The notes under the pieces were generated by a model that saw nothing but the letters and a program-made list of their open reading frames with translations, was not told the origin of the DNA and did no database searches. From assembly GCA_027487375.1 (NCBI GenBank), contig JAIYDQ010000307.1, positions 1-48,433 on the forward strand: a stretch of DNA of 48,433 nucleotides, in the 5' to 3' direction. Both the position numbers and the translations under genes were made by a program. Shown here one piece after another: positions 9,336-18,624 of this stretch (positions are counted from its first letter, which is position 1; every line of letters starts with the position of its first letter). The DNA is from Planctomycetaceae bacterium (GTDB lineage Bacteria; Planctomycetota; Planctomycetia; Pirellulales; Pirellulaceae).

Positions 9336-11423
9336 CTAAGCCATTGCAGCTTGTTGCTTCTTGCGTTCAGCGATGATGTCGTCTTGTAGGTTTCGTGGAA
9401 CAGCCCGGTAGGTTGCTAGTTCCATCGTGAATGTACCTTGACCCTTCGTCATGCTTCGAAGATCTGTCGCATAGCCGAAAGTTTCCGAGAGCGGGACTTC
9501 TGCAATGATGTAGGAAATCATGTCTCGGGCGTCGGTCGACTGGATCAATCCTCGTCGTCGAATAACGTCACCAACGACGTCCCCTTGGTAAAGTTCTGGG
9601 CATTCGATTTCGCACTTCATGATCGGCTCGAGCAAGATCGGCTTGCTCGCTCGCATGGTTTCGCGGAAGCAATCGCAGGCACAGATGTAGAATGATCGCT
9701 CGCTACTATCCACATCGTGGTAGCTACCGTCCATCAAATCGATCTTCACACCAACGACAGGGAAGTCGGCAAGCGGGCCTTTAAGTACCGAGTCGCGGAA
9801 TCCCTTTTCCACCGGCGGGATAAAGTTCTTCGGAATTCGACCACCGGTAACGTGGTCTTCGAAAATGAACAGTTCTTCACCTTCCGTTGCGATTGGCGAA
9901 AGCTTTCCAACGACGTGAGCATACTGTCCAGAACCACCGGTTTGCTTGCGGTGCTTGTAGTTGAATTCGACAGCTTCACCTGGGGCTTCACGATAGCTCA
10001 CCTTCGGTGCACCCACCTTGACGTCAACGTTGTATTCACGACGCATTCGCTCAACGTAAATGTCCAGGTGCAACTCACCCATACCGCAGATAATGGTTTC
10101 ACTTGTTTCTTCATCGTTGAAGATTTGGAAGGTTGGATCTTCTTTGCGGAATCGATTGAGTGCCTTACCCATTTTGTCTGCATCAGCACGACTTGCAGGA
10201 GTCACTGCAACCTTGATAACGGGTTGAGGAACGAACATGCTTTCCATCGAGCAGTAGTTTCGGTCTGGGCAGAACGTATCACCGGTTGCACAGTCGATCC
10301 CGATGATCGCAACAATGTCACCAGCTTCTGCAAACTCAACTTCTTCTCGTTTATCAGCATGCATCTTCACGATTCGGCTAAATCGTTCCTTCTTACCGGT
10401 ACGTTGGTTAACGTACATCTCACCCTTGACTGCTTTGCCTTGATAGACACGGGTAAAGGTAAGTTGGCCGAATGGATCTTCCACGATCTTGAATGCCATA
10501 CCGACGAAAGGTAGCTCAAGCTCAGGTTTCAACTCAACCTTCTCGGACTCGTTACCAACCTTTCGAGCCTTGATTTCTCGCTCGAGCGGGCTTGGCAAGT
10601 AGCGTGTTACTGCATCCAAGAGAAGCTGCACGCCTTTGTTTTTATAAGCAGATCCGCAGAAGACAGGAGTGATCCGGTGAGACTGCGTCGCCTCTTTGCA
10701 GACTTTGTAAACGAGTTCGTCGGGAACTTTTTCTTCGCTGAGGAGGAGTTCCATCATTTCGTCGGAATACATCGACAAGCTTTCAAGCATCGATTGGCGA
10801 GCTGTTTCGGCATCCTCAACAAGGTTTTCTGGAATCGGTTCATATCGGACGATTTCGCCATCTTTGCCGTCAAAGTACGCGGCCCGCATGGTCACCAAAT
10901 CAACGACACCGTCGAATGTCTCGCCAGCACCAATCGGAATTTGCATCATCACTGCGTCGGCATTCAGCTTTTCTCGGACTTGCTTTGCAACACGGTACGC
11001 GTCCGCGCCAGTTCGGTCCATTTTGTTCACGAATGCCAATCGAGGCACGCCGTAACGACGCATTTGTCGATCCACTGTGAGTGACTGGCTTTGGACTCCA
11101 CCTACGCTGCAAAGAACTAAAACCGCACCGTCCAAAACGCGGAGCGAACGCTCGACTTCAATGGTGAAGTCCACGTGGCCTGGGGTGTCGATCAAGTTGA
11201 TCTTGTAGTCGCCCCAAGTCAACGATGTCGCGGCACTGGTGATCGTGATTCCACGCTCTTTTTCCAGCTCCATATAATCCATCGTTGCCCCATCGCCACC
11301 GCCTTTGACTTCCTCAATTTTGTGAATTCGTCCAGCGTAGAACAGAACTCGTTCGCTGAGCGTCGTTTTGCCCGAATCGATGTGAGCACTAATACCAATG
11401 TTCCGTAGTAAGTTCAGGTCCAT
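9336..11423 (-). CDS. fusA: Elongation factor G, spd/mitochondrial EF-G1 type
   Basis: A GTPase of 695 residues that drives ribosomal translocation. G1 reads AHIDSGKT (13-20), switch I ends in RGIT (57-60), G3 is DTPGH (79-83) and G4 is NKMD (133-136). Domains II-V follow, with the domain IV signature near [12 protein letters not shown] and a C-terminal Met-rich [18 protein letters not shown]. Ser in place of Ala in AHIDSGKTT, together with the [11 protein letters not shown] stretch, resembles mitochondrial EF-G1 and the bacterial spdEFG1 subfamily found in spirochaetes, planctomycetes and some delta-proteobacteria. In this subfamily translocation and ribosome recycling are thought to be split between two paralogues. 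No S7/S12/Tu neighbours are present, so the gene lies outside the str operon. It is monocistronic, with its own terminator. Confidence 0.96.
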   Translation of the reverse strand: MDLNLLRNIGISAHIDSGKTTLSERVLFYAGRIHKIEEVKGGGDGATMDYMELEKERGITITSAATSLTWGDYKINLIDTPGHVDFTIEVERSLRVLDGAVLVLCSVGGVQSQSLTVDRQMRRYGVPRLAFVNKMDRTGADAYRVAKQVREKLNADAVMMQIPIGAGETFDGVVDLVTMRAAYFDGKDGEIVRYEPIPENLVEDAETARQSMLESLSMYSDEMMELLLSEEKVPDELVYKVCKEATQSHRITPVFCGSAYKNKGVQLLLDAVTRYLPSPLEREIKARKVGNESEKVELKPELELPFVGMAFKIVEDPFGQLTFTRVYQGKAVKGEMYVNQRTGKKERFSRIVKMHADKREEVEFAEAGDIVAIIGIDCATGDTFCPDRNYCSMESMFVPQPVIKVAVTPASRADADKMGKALNRFRKEDPTFQIFNDEETSETIICGMGELHLDIYVERMRREYNVDVKVGAPKVSYREAPGEAVEFNYKHRKQTGGSGQYAHVVGKLSPIATEGEELFIFEDHVTGGRIPKNFIPPVEKGFRDSVLKGPLADFPVVGVKIDLMDGSYHDVDSSERSFYICACDCFRETMRASKPILLEPIMKCEIECPELYQGDVVGDVIRRRGLIQSTDARDMISYIIAEVPLSETFGYATDLRSMTKGQGTFTMELATYRAVPRNLQDDIIAERKKQQAAMA

Positions 11424-11666
11424 ATGCTGTTGTCTAAATACCTACCAGAGAGTTTCAGCTCTCAAGTTAAAAGGAAAATGATCAAAGTCGAACGCCGTTG
11501 CGCAACCTATTTAGCCTTCAAAGTTTACAGAAAACCCGGATTTCGGGAAGTCCAAAATGGCTTTGGAATAGCTGCAGAATAGACCGATTTTGGTGTGCTG
11601 AGTTCGCCTTTCGTGGCGAGTTTGGTCGACGTTGTCCACAAAAAGTCGGTGATTCCCGATTCAAAA

Positions 11667-14600
11667 TCAACGAATTATTCCGGGGAACCAGCTCACGGGT
11701 GACAGTCCTTCAGTCATCAATGGCTTGGCATATTGGACGGCGTTTCCGGGTTGCGTGCGGCACATTGCAAAGTTCCAGAGGATTCCGCCCGTGACATCTG
11801 AAGCTTGTGAATCGGCAGTTTTCACAAAATCTTCATCCAAAATCTCGTTCAGAGGAATTGCCATTTCGAAAGTCCAACCGATTTCTGTTCGATCTGTCGC
11901 GACATACCATCTTGGATCCCACGAACCCATGTCGTTGAGGGCGTCGGTCAAGTTTCCGTGCGAATCAACCGTGAATTGAAACCATGTCAAAAAGTCTCGA
12001 TCCGTATCGACCCGCAGAGTAAACCGATCAGAGCCAATCGTAGGTTTGTCGTGCGTTCGATCTCCCGGTTTATTTCGAAGCAGGTCGCCAGAAGTCGTTG
12101 CTTTCTCAGTTAATCTTTGCTGAGCACCACATGCTCCAGAAACGTACAAGAATCGGTTGTCTCGAATCAAGTTGACGACCGTAATGTTCGCTACTGCCGC
12201 TCGTTCACGCTGCATTGAGGCTTCAATCGATTGGAGACCGATTTGATAAGCTTCCTTCCAGACTGCATCACCGAGCGCCCCGTCCAAGACTGGACGCGAC
12301 TTAGAAATCGGAATTGCCATCGCGGCCGGTGAAGCCGGGCGTGGGGTTGGTAAGTGTGAAGCTGTGCTCGGAGAAGTTGCCAATCTTTCAGCTGCCCCTC
12401 CTGCTGCCCTTCCTGCTGAACGAAGCAAGTATTCTTGGTCTGCCAATTGCGACCAACCGTAAATTCCATTCCAAGGGGTCGTTAAATCAGTCCGCGAAGA
12501 AAGAGCTAACAAAACACGTCTCGGATCCTCCCCTATGTTGGCTCTCGCCGAGGAAGTCATACTCGCGAATCGCGTTGCTTGGTTTCCGTTAATTGGATCG
12601 GAAACTGATTGCGAATGGATGTTCTCATGGTCTGCCCCCGTCCGCGTTGGGGTAACCGGATTCACGCTTCGAGTCGCTGTTTGGAGTTGTAAAGTCGATC
12701 GGGATGGAGATCTTACGTCTGGTGTTTGATTGGCTGCAACTTTCCTTACCGAAGTGTCATGAGTCTGCGATTCGAAAGGGCTTGAGCTGGTACTGGCGTG
12801 ATAGCTTGCGGTGACAACGCTTGAGGGACTTGGTTGCGAATCAATCGCAGGACTCAGCTTGGCCTGCCAGAGTCGGAGTTCGCTGCTTCCGCGCCAGGCC
12901 GCCTGCTGTATCGCGGCAAGTTCCGCCGCACCTTCCTTTGGATAATCTCCGATAAGCAACTCCAAGCATGTCGACCAACGGTCCCACTGGCCACGACGAC
13001 GTGCTTCTTGAGCGACTGTCCAGAGCGTCGGAGATCGCGCGGCGTGGGACGTCGAATTGATAAGCTGGTTAAGTGCAGTAAGCCATCGATTGTCGCGTAT
13101 AGTGCTTTCGACTTCCATCTCGATTACTTTTTGAAGACTGCTTTCGCGTTGGAAGCTGGTTATCGCGGTCTGGTAACGTAGCGATTCGCTTGATGCTGCA
13201 GGCCGCATCGCTCCTGGCTGCCTAATCTCATCGGGAAGAAGGTTCCCCTTTCCTCCGCTTGGCCTTGCACCGAATATCACTCCATATTCACCGTACTGCT
13301 TCCAAGGTGGCATCGATTCTTCGCTTGCACTATGCAAATCAAGATTCGCTATAGATTCTTCTGGCTGTGAAACTTGCCCTCCTACGGAGACGAGCAACTC
13401 ACCGAGTAGAATTCCTTCTCGATGCAACGGAGTTGTGGACGTCAGTTGAAGCTCGCTATGTCGATGTATGTTTTGAGGATTAGAGATAGATCGAGCAAGT
13501 AACGTTTTACAATCCCAGGCTTTGTCTGGGATTCCAGACTCTTTTGAGAAGCACTCGAACCGGCTATCACATGCGCGATTCCGAGCCGTCACAACCATCC
13601 TCGCGGTAGCCTGCAAGAGTGGGTCTTCGGAGTTGAAACTGTCACAGACAATCACGTCCGGCCGATATTGGCGGATGGTGTGGATTGCAATTCGATCGAT
13701 CAGGCTATCGACGCCTGGCTGCTGAAGTTTTGGATCATAGATTGCCAATTCCTCGCGAAGCCGACCCGTTGGTTGGCTCGTAATGGGGAAATAGTTCAGA
13801 GTCTCCAATCCCGAGACGCTCAGTTCGCTGGCAAGAACTGCGGCTCTGGTGGTGCTTTCGCACCATGGAGAAGCACGTTCGTAGATGCGTTCGCTGTGAA
13901 AAATGATACCGCCAGCGTGTCCCCGTGACTCGCGCGCAACCATCGATAAAGCATCCCATGGAATCGACGCTTGAATCGCAGTCAAGCTTAACAACGCAAG
14001 TCTCGAGCCCTCTTGGCCCAGGATCCACCATCCCTGCCCCGAGTTCCTTGTTCCGATGATCGTTGCAAGTCCACCGCCAGCGAAAAGTGTATCGTTCCCT
14101 GCTGTTGCTATCGAGTTCAACGGTAACGACTGAGATGTCGTTTGCGTTTGCCAAGAGTCTCCAAGATCGTCGCTTGTCCAAACCACACTGCCGGGGCTTC
14201 CAACCAACCAGCAGCGTTTACGAGGGGGCGACTGTGTGACATTTAATTCTGATCCGTAGCCGCTAGCGTCGGGTCTATTCTGATGAACAAAGGGAACGTC
14301 AATACTCGTGGCAATCGCCATCGGATCATTGCTCTTTGACTCGTTGTATCTCGCCGGCGCCGATGCCGTCGCAGGCGAGTCCAGCTTCTGAAATGCGATA
14401 TCGGACAAGCAGATAAGTGCTTGATCTGCTGCGGTGCCGGGTAAACGCTTTTGAAGCCACTGCTGACCATCGATACTGTGATAGATTTGTCCGGATTGAC
14501 CTATCAACCACCAACCTGAATCGTCGTGTGTGGCCTTGAGAATTCGATTGGACGCATTCCCGCCAACAGGCAACAGCATGGGTGGCTTGCTTGCTTCGAA

Positions 14601-15176
14601 GCGAAAGACTCTCCCAAGGCGATCAACAACAATTCCATCTCTGGCGTCTTTCCACGCTGCTGTTTGGATGTGGGAAGCGGGCAACGCTTTTCCTATCCAG
14701 GTTGTCCCGCCATCGACAGTCTCTAGCAAACCCGTTTGAAACTTTGGCGACCAGTCACCCCAAACAATCCAGTGCTGATCACTTATCTTCTGGATACCAG
14801 TTAGCCTTGGAAGGCCTTCGCTGGGAATCTCACGCCAACGTCGACCGCCATCTTGCGTTGTCTGAATCACTCCCGCACTGCGATGCGAGAAGGGTTGAAT
14901 GGTGCCACCAACAATAACGCCATTGCGCTCATCAATAGCGATCCCCGCGTAGAGGTTTGGTGCTCCATCGATGGTTGATTGCGTCCAAGTGCGTCCCGCG
15001 TTCTCGGAAAGCAAGGCCTGCCCACGATCTCCTATTGCCCACCATCGATCTGCAGAGGCTGCAATGCAGGCATGAATCGTGGCATCGCGCGATTCAGACG
15101 CGATGACGAAACTACAAGCGGTTCCAAACAACGAAAAGCAAGTAATGAAAGCTATCGATGAGACAAATCGATTCAC
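11667..15176 (-). CDS. Secreted Ycf48/BNR-like propeller protein with C-terminal CBM9-like domain
   Basis: About 1169 residues from the preferred GTG at 15176, which has GGAG six bases upstream and leads directly into a signal peptide (NRFVSSIAFITCFSLF). The N-terminal third has repeats of the Ycf48/BNR kind: WWAIGDRGQALLSENAGRTW, TTQDGGRRW and TVDGGTTWIG. These suggest a beta-propeller. The middle is poorly conserved and low in complexity. The last 200 residues resemble a family 9 carbohydrate-binding or DOMON-like domain: RPVLDGALGDAVWKEA, RFTLRVDTDRDFLTWFQF and GWTFEMAIPLNEI. It is probably exported and may bind sugar polymers; the reaction, if any, is unknown. An upstream TTG at 15239 would add a polar leader and has no ribosome site. 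Neighbours give no further clue. Confidence 0.75.
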   Translation of the reverse strand: MNRFVSSIAFITCFSLFGTACSFVIASESRDATIHACIAASADRWWAIGDRGQALLSENAGRTWTQSTIDGAPNLYAGIAIDERNGVIVGGTIQPFSHRSAGVIQTTQDGGRRWREIPSEGLPRLTGIQKISDQHWIVWGDWSPKFQTGLLETVDGGTTWIGKALPASHIQTAAWKDARDGIVVDRLGRVFRFEASKPPMLLPVGGNASNRILKATHDDSGWWLIGQSGQIYHSIDGQQWLQKRLPGTAADQALICLSDIAFQKLDSPATASAPARYNESKSNDPMAIATSIDVPFVHQNRPDASGYGSELNVTQSPPRKRCWLVGSPGSVVWTSDDLGDSWQTQTTSQSLPLNSIATAGNDTLFAGGGLATIIGTRNSGQGWWILGQEGSRLALLSLTAIQASIPWDALSMVARESRGHAGGIIFHSERIYERASPWCESTTRAAVLASELSVSGLETLNYFPITSQPTGRLREELAIYDPKLQQPGVDSLIDRIAIHTIRQYRPDVIVCDSFNSEDPLLQATARMVVTARNRACDSRFECFSKESGIPDKAWDCKTLLARSISNPQNIHRHSELQLTSTTPLHREGILLGELLVSVGGQVSQPEESIANLDLHSASEESMPPWKQYGEYGVIFGARPSGGKGNLLPDEIRQPGAMRPAASSESLRYQTAITSFQRESSLQKVIEMEVESTIRDNRWLTALNQLINSTSHAARSPTLWTVAQEARRRGQWDRWSTCLELLIGDYPKEGAAELAAIQQAAWRGSSELRLWQAKLSPAIDSQPSPSSVVTASYHASTSSSPFESQTHDTSVRKVAANQTPDVRSPSRSTLQLQTATRSVNPVTPTRTGADHENIHSQSVSDPINGNQATRFASMTSSARANIGEDPRRVLLALSSRTDLTTPWNGIYGWSQLADQEYLLRSAGRAAGGAAERLATSPSTASHLPTPRPASPAAMAIPISKSRPVLDGALGDAVWKEAYQIGLQSIEASMQRERAAVANITVVNLIRDNRFLYVSGACGAQQRLTEKATTSGDLLRNKPGDRTHDKPTIGSDRFTLRVDTDRDFLTWFQFTVDSHGNLTDALNDMGSWDPRWYVATDRTEIGWTFEMAIPLNEILDEDFVKTADSQASDVTGGILWNFAMCRTQPGNAVQYAKPLMTEGLSPVSWFPGIIR

Positions 15177-15278
15177 AACTCGCTCCAACGAAAAACATAG
15201 AACTCGCAATCTTTGTCGATAAACATGATCTCCGATCAACCTTCTCTTACTTTCGATCCTGGCCTGGAAAGCCGGCGT

Positions 15279-15518
15279 TCATAGGCGGATTGTGAGTTGG
15301 CCTGGTTCTGATAGCACAACGAACGGATTATTCAGTTTTTCAGTCTTAGCTTTTCGCTGCCCTGCGAGTCCAGAGAGATCAGGTAGTTTAAGCGATTCAT
15401 AGAGTTCACGAACTTCGGGTGATCCTTGACGGGAACGACCGATTTTTCCGCTCTCGTTACTTTTTGTTCCGATAGAGAAGGTTGGGTGGAGTCTACCGCT
15501 TACATCCAGGGTATGCAT
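15279..15518 (-). CDS. Possible small protein of unknown function
   Basis: An open frame giving about 79 residues from the ATG at 15518; longer in-frame starts reach back to 15569 and 15578. The translation is hydrophilic and basic, with SRQGSPEVRELYESLKLPDLSGLAGQ followed by a more hydrophobic end. It would lie head-on to the signal-peptide gene starting at 15546 and about 100 bp before the propeller protein on its own strand. No recognised domain and no strong ribosome site are seen. It is kept because the amino-acid mix looks protein-like, but it may be chance. Confidence 0.25.
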   Translation of the reverse strand: MHTLDVSGRLHPTFSIGTKSNESGKIGRSRQGSPEVRELYESLKLPDLSGLAGQRKAKTEKLNNPFVVLSEPGQLTIRL

Positions 15519-15545
15519 CTTCGGATCTATCAAATCGAGAACGAT

Positions 15546-16583
15546 ATGAATTGGGATTTTAGTCTTCATAGCTTGCAATCTTGGTCGCGACGTAAGCTTC
15601 TGATGTCCGCGTCGCTTCTATCACTGAGCGGCTTAGTTCCGGACCAGTCGGTGCACGCGGCTCCTCCGATCAATGTGGTTGTTCCTGGGACTGGAGTACA
15701 GCTAACACAAGTCGGCGATGACTTTGAAGATGAGTCTTGGGGCTTTGTTCCAAACGGCCCTAAGAGCAGCGAAGATATCGATGAACAGCAGCGTCAGCCA
15801 CTTGGAAAATCGACAAACGGTCGATGGTACGAAGGTGCAAAACGTGGTTATCCAGACATCATGAAGCGGGTAGCAACACCCGAGGGTGGGATTCCCGGAA
15901 GCGAAGGTTCGCTCTTGCTGAAATCTTTGAAGACCGGGATACCGGGCAAGATTACCAACGAGATGCATCAAGATGATTTTATCTGCAACGTGCAGTATCG
16001 AGTTGGTGGTCCAATCCCAGTCTCTAAATCGCCAAGCGCGACGACTCGCGTTTATCTTCCACCGATTGAAGAGTGGGAGAATCGGAACGGTCCGCACTTC
16101 GCTTTCCGAGCCGCCGTCAAGACGACAATTATGGAGCCAAGTAAGTTTATCTTCGCTCCAGCCCACGAAAAGGATGAGATCTATTGGCCAGGTCTCTTCA
16201 TCTTGCGAGAGACAAAAAAAGTCGACGGCAAGTTGGTAAACAATCTTTTCTTTCGAGTTCGATCGGATCGTAACGGAGGTGACTTCCGAGGGCCTGATAT
16301 CGAGACGACTGGATGGTGGACGCTGGGGTTATCATTCACGCCTGACGGAGTAGTACATTACTTTGCACGCCCCGGTGTGGAAGACCTTACCCGCGAGGAC
16401 TATATCGCTTCGGCCCTTCCCTACGGATACCGCTGTGAAACGTTTCGGACGTTCTTCTATAACACCGTCAACAAAGACGACGGAAAATCTTGGAGCACAG
16501 GCTTCATTATCGATGATCCAAAAGTGTTTGTAATCGACGGTGCAAGAACCGCCAGCAGACCTGCTCCGACCAAATCGAGATAG
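15546..16583 (+). CDS. Secreted protein of unknown function, Tat-like signal
   Basis: From the ATG at 15546 the product is 345 residues. It begins with a Tat-like leader: SRRKLLMSASLLSLSGL, then cleavage near VHAAP. The mature part contains conserved-looking blocks: DDFEDESWGFVPNGPKSS, GSLLLKSLKTGIPG, WPGLFILRE and GWWTLGLSFTPDGVVHYFARPG. The last reads like a strand pair of a concanavalin/LamG-like sandwich, but that is a guess. I do not recognise the family; similar products appear to be hypothetical proteins in planctomycetes. An upstream TTG at 15426 and ATG at 15513 would put polar residues before the leader, so 15546, with GAGAAC close upstream, is favoured. It sits about 100 bp before the PIG-L gene. 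Confidence 0.72.
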   Translation: MNWDFSLHSLQSWSRRKLLMSASLLSLSGLVPDQSVHAAPPINVVVPGTGVQLTQVGDDFEDESWGFVPNGPKSSEDIDEQQRQPLGKSTNGRWYEGAKRGYPDIMKRVATPEGGIPGSEGSLLLKSLKTGIPGKITNEMHQDDFICNVQYRVGGPIPVSKSPSATTRVYLPPIEEWENRNGPHFAFRAAVKTTIMEPSKFIFAPAHEKDEIYWPGLFILRETKKVDGKLVNNLFFRVRSDRNGGDFRGPDIETTGWWTLGLSFTPDGVVHYFARPGVEDLTREDYIASALPYGYRCETFRTFFYNTVNKDDGKSWSTGFIIDDPKVFVIDGARTASRPAPTKSR

Positions 16584-16689
16584 TTTGATTGTCGAATGAA
16601 ATTGACCGTCGTGGTCATCAAGAACGAATGGTTGCCACGACAACGAGTGCCTATGGTGATAGATGGTATTGAGATAAAGAGTAGTTGCG

Positions 16690-17454
16690 ATGCCGAATGT
16701 TCTAGCGATAGTCGCCCATCCCGACGACATCGAATTTGTGATGGCGGGGACTCTTTTGCAGTTGGCTTCGCGCGGCTGGACTGTGCACTACATGAACGTC
16801 GCAAATGGTTCGTGCGGATCGATGACGTTAGATGCGGCATCTATTTCGCGAATCCGCTTGGAGGAAGCCAGGCGGGCCGCTGCGCTTATCCCCGCGGTGT
16901 TTTATCCACCCATTTGTGATGACATGGGGATTTACTACAACGCACAAACACTTGCCCGTGTTGCATCGGTGGTACGTCTGGCGAATCCGACTATTGTATT
17001 GACGCATTCACCACAAGACTACATGGAAGACCACGAAGCGGCATGTCGGCTCGCAGTTGGCGGTGCGTTTGTAAAGTCGATGCCGAACTTCGAGACCAAT
17101 CCACCAACCGCTCCGGTTAGTGGCCCAGTCGCCATCTATCACGCTCAGCCTCACGGGAATCAAACGCCTCTTGGACAACCGGTTTTTCCAACGACGCTGG
17201 TCAATGTATCTCCTGTTCTTGAACGGAAGATTGAGATGCTCAAGTGTCATGCGAGCCAAGAGGGGTGGCTTGATGAAACGCAGATGATTTCCTCGTTCGT
17301 TGCATCTATGAAGGAGTCCGCCCTGAAGATGGGGCAGCTTTCAAAACGATTTCAAGAAGCGGAAGGATTTCGTCGGCATTTGCATCTAGGATACTGCGAC
17401 GCGACATTTCATCCTCTGAAGGATGCTCTTGGAGAAGATCTGATTGACCTGTAG
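16690..17454 (+). CDS. PIG-L (LmbE) family deacetylase
   Basis: A zinc-dependent deacetylase of 254 residues, cytoplasmic because there is no signal peptide. The N-terminal AHPDD motif (His10, Pro11, Asp12, Asp13) followed by Glu15 is the family's metal site. The third ligand is probably His115 in MEDHEAA, with His106 and Asp110 in THSPQD lining the pocket. Relatives remove acetyl groups from N-acetylglucosaminyl compounds such as GlcNAc-inositol, GlcNAc-malate or lipid intermediates; planctomycetes carry several of unknown substrate. Its neighbours do not indicate a thiol pathway. The gene ends 25 bp from the convergent Sua5 gene. Confidence 0.9.
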   Translation: MPNVLAIVAHPDDIEFVMAGTLLQLASRGWTVHYMNVANGSCGSMTLDAASISRIRLEEARRAAALIPAVFYPPICDDMGIYYNAQTLARVASVVRLANPTIVLTHSPQDYMEDHEAACRLAVGGAFVKSMPNFETNPPTAPVSGPVAIYHAQPHGNQTPLGQPVFPTTLVNVSPVLERKIEMLKCHASQEGWLDETQMISSFVASMKESALKMGQLSKRFQEAEGFRRHLHLGYCDATFHPLKDALGEDLIDL

Positions 17455-17479
17455 TCCAGGTCCGCTTCTATCCGGGTAT

Positions 17480-18472
17480 TCAACTTCCAGAAGCCCGTCG
17501 AATCCTATCCATGAGGGCTCGACCAATACCGATCTCATCGACTACTTGGCAAAGGATTAGTTGTACACCCAGGTTGTCGCACTCGCGAAAGAATCGGAAC
17601 AGAGCCGTTGCGTAGTCTGCTTCGTTGTTGCAGTAAGAGTAGTGAACTAATTTTGATGTAATCGCCTCCGAGAGTTTGTTGATTCCGAGATAAGCGCATC
17701 GTAAATCGCTCTCAAAGAAGTTAGATGCATGATCCATTTCGGACACGGAATCGACCAAAACGACCTTCGCTGTCGGTTGGTAATGCCGGTGACGCAAGCC
17801 CGGAGAATTGACAGAAGAATCGACTTGTTGGTTATGCATGACAATGTTAGGAACGACATCATGTAACTGCTCGAGAGTGACTCCGCCACAGCGCAGGACA
17901 GTCGGGTTGGCTCGTGTGACATCCACAACAGTGCTTTCGATACCAATGCCGCATGGCTCTCCACAAACAACACCATCAATAAGTCCATCCAGATCTTCAA
18001 TGACGGCTTGCCAAGTAGTTGCGCTTGGCCGGCCGGAACGATTTGCACTTGGGGCCGCAATTGGTAGGTTTACTTCACGGAGCAATCTTTGAGCAACTTC
18101 ATGATTTGGAAAGCGAATGGCTACCGTATCAAGCCCAGCAGTTACTGACATTGCAATGGAATCACGCCTCGGCAAAACGATGGTTAGCGGGCCAGGGCAG
18201 AAATGTTCGATCAACTTGTAGGCGATGTCGGGGATCGAGTGGCAGTAAAGATCCATTTGGCTAGGTGAATGCAAATGAACAATTAAGGGATTATCGGAAG
18301 GTCTCCCCTTCGCAACAAATGCTCGTTGAACCGCATTCGGGTTTGTCGCATCCACGCCAAGTCCGAACACTGTCTCGGTCGGAAAGGCGACGCAACCCCC
18401 ATTTCGAAGAACGGTGGCCGCTTCGACAATGTCTTGTAATCTACTCGGATCATACTGGGCCGTTTGTGTCAT
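17480..18472 (-). CDS. tsaC: L-threonylcarbamoyladenylate synthase, Sua5 type
   Basis: Makes threonylcarbamoyl-AMP from threonine, bicarbonate and ATP, the first step of tRNA t6A37 synthesis. The YrdC fold covers residues 10-200, with FPTETVFGLG (30-39), KGR (55-57) with RPSDNPL, and APSANRSGRPSAT. The protein is 330 residues, longer than TsaC (about 190). After a linker it shows SPGLRHRHYQP, the hallmark of the C-terminal Sua5 domain, so this is the two-domain Sua5 form. The ATG at 18472 is used. TsaD, TsaB and TsaE are not in the window. The gene is divergent from the GTPase gene, with 152 bp between the two starts. Confidence 0.95.
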   Translation of the reverse strand: MTQTAQYDPSRLQDIVEAATVLRNGGCVAFPTETVFGLGVDATNPNAVQRAFVAKGRPSDNPLIVHLHSPSQMDLYCHSIPDIAYKLIEHFCPGPLTIVLPRRDSIAMSVTAGLDTVAIRFPNHEVAQRLLREVNLPIAAPSANRSGRPSATTWQAVIEDLDGLIDGVVCGEPCGIGIESTVVDVTRANPTVLRCGGVTLEQLHDVVPNIVMHNQQVDSSVNSPGLRHRHYQPTAKVVLVDSVSEMDHASNFFESDLRCAYLGINKLSEAITSKLVHYSYCNNEADYATALFRFFRECDNLGVQLILCQVVDEIGIGRALMDRIRRASGS

Positions 18473-18624
18473 CCAATTCCTAAAGATAATGCTGGAAACA
18501 ATTCACGTTTCGAGGGGCTGCCATAGCGCAGCGCGAGAAGCCGATATGCTACCGACCATGCTACTCAGGAACTAGGGCTGATACTATACTGCTGTGATTG
18601 TTTACAACTTGTACGATTAAACTT

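Noticed and set aside
9717-10514. Long open frame (265 codons) on the plus strand opposite EF-G
   Set aside because: It mirrors the strong codon bias of EF-G on the other strand, has no ribosome site and matches no family I know.
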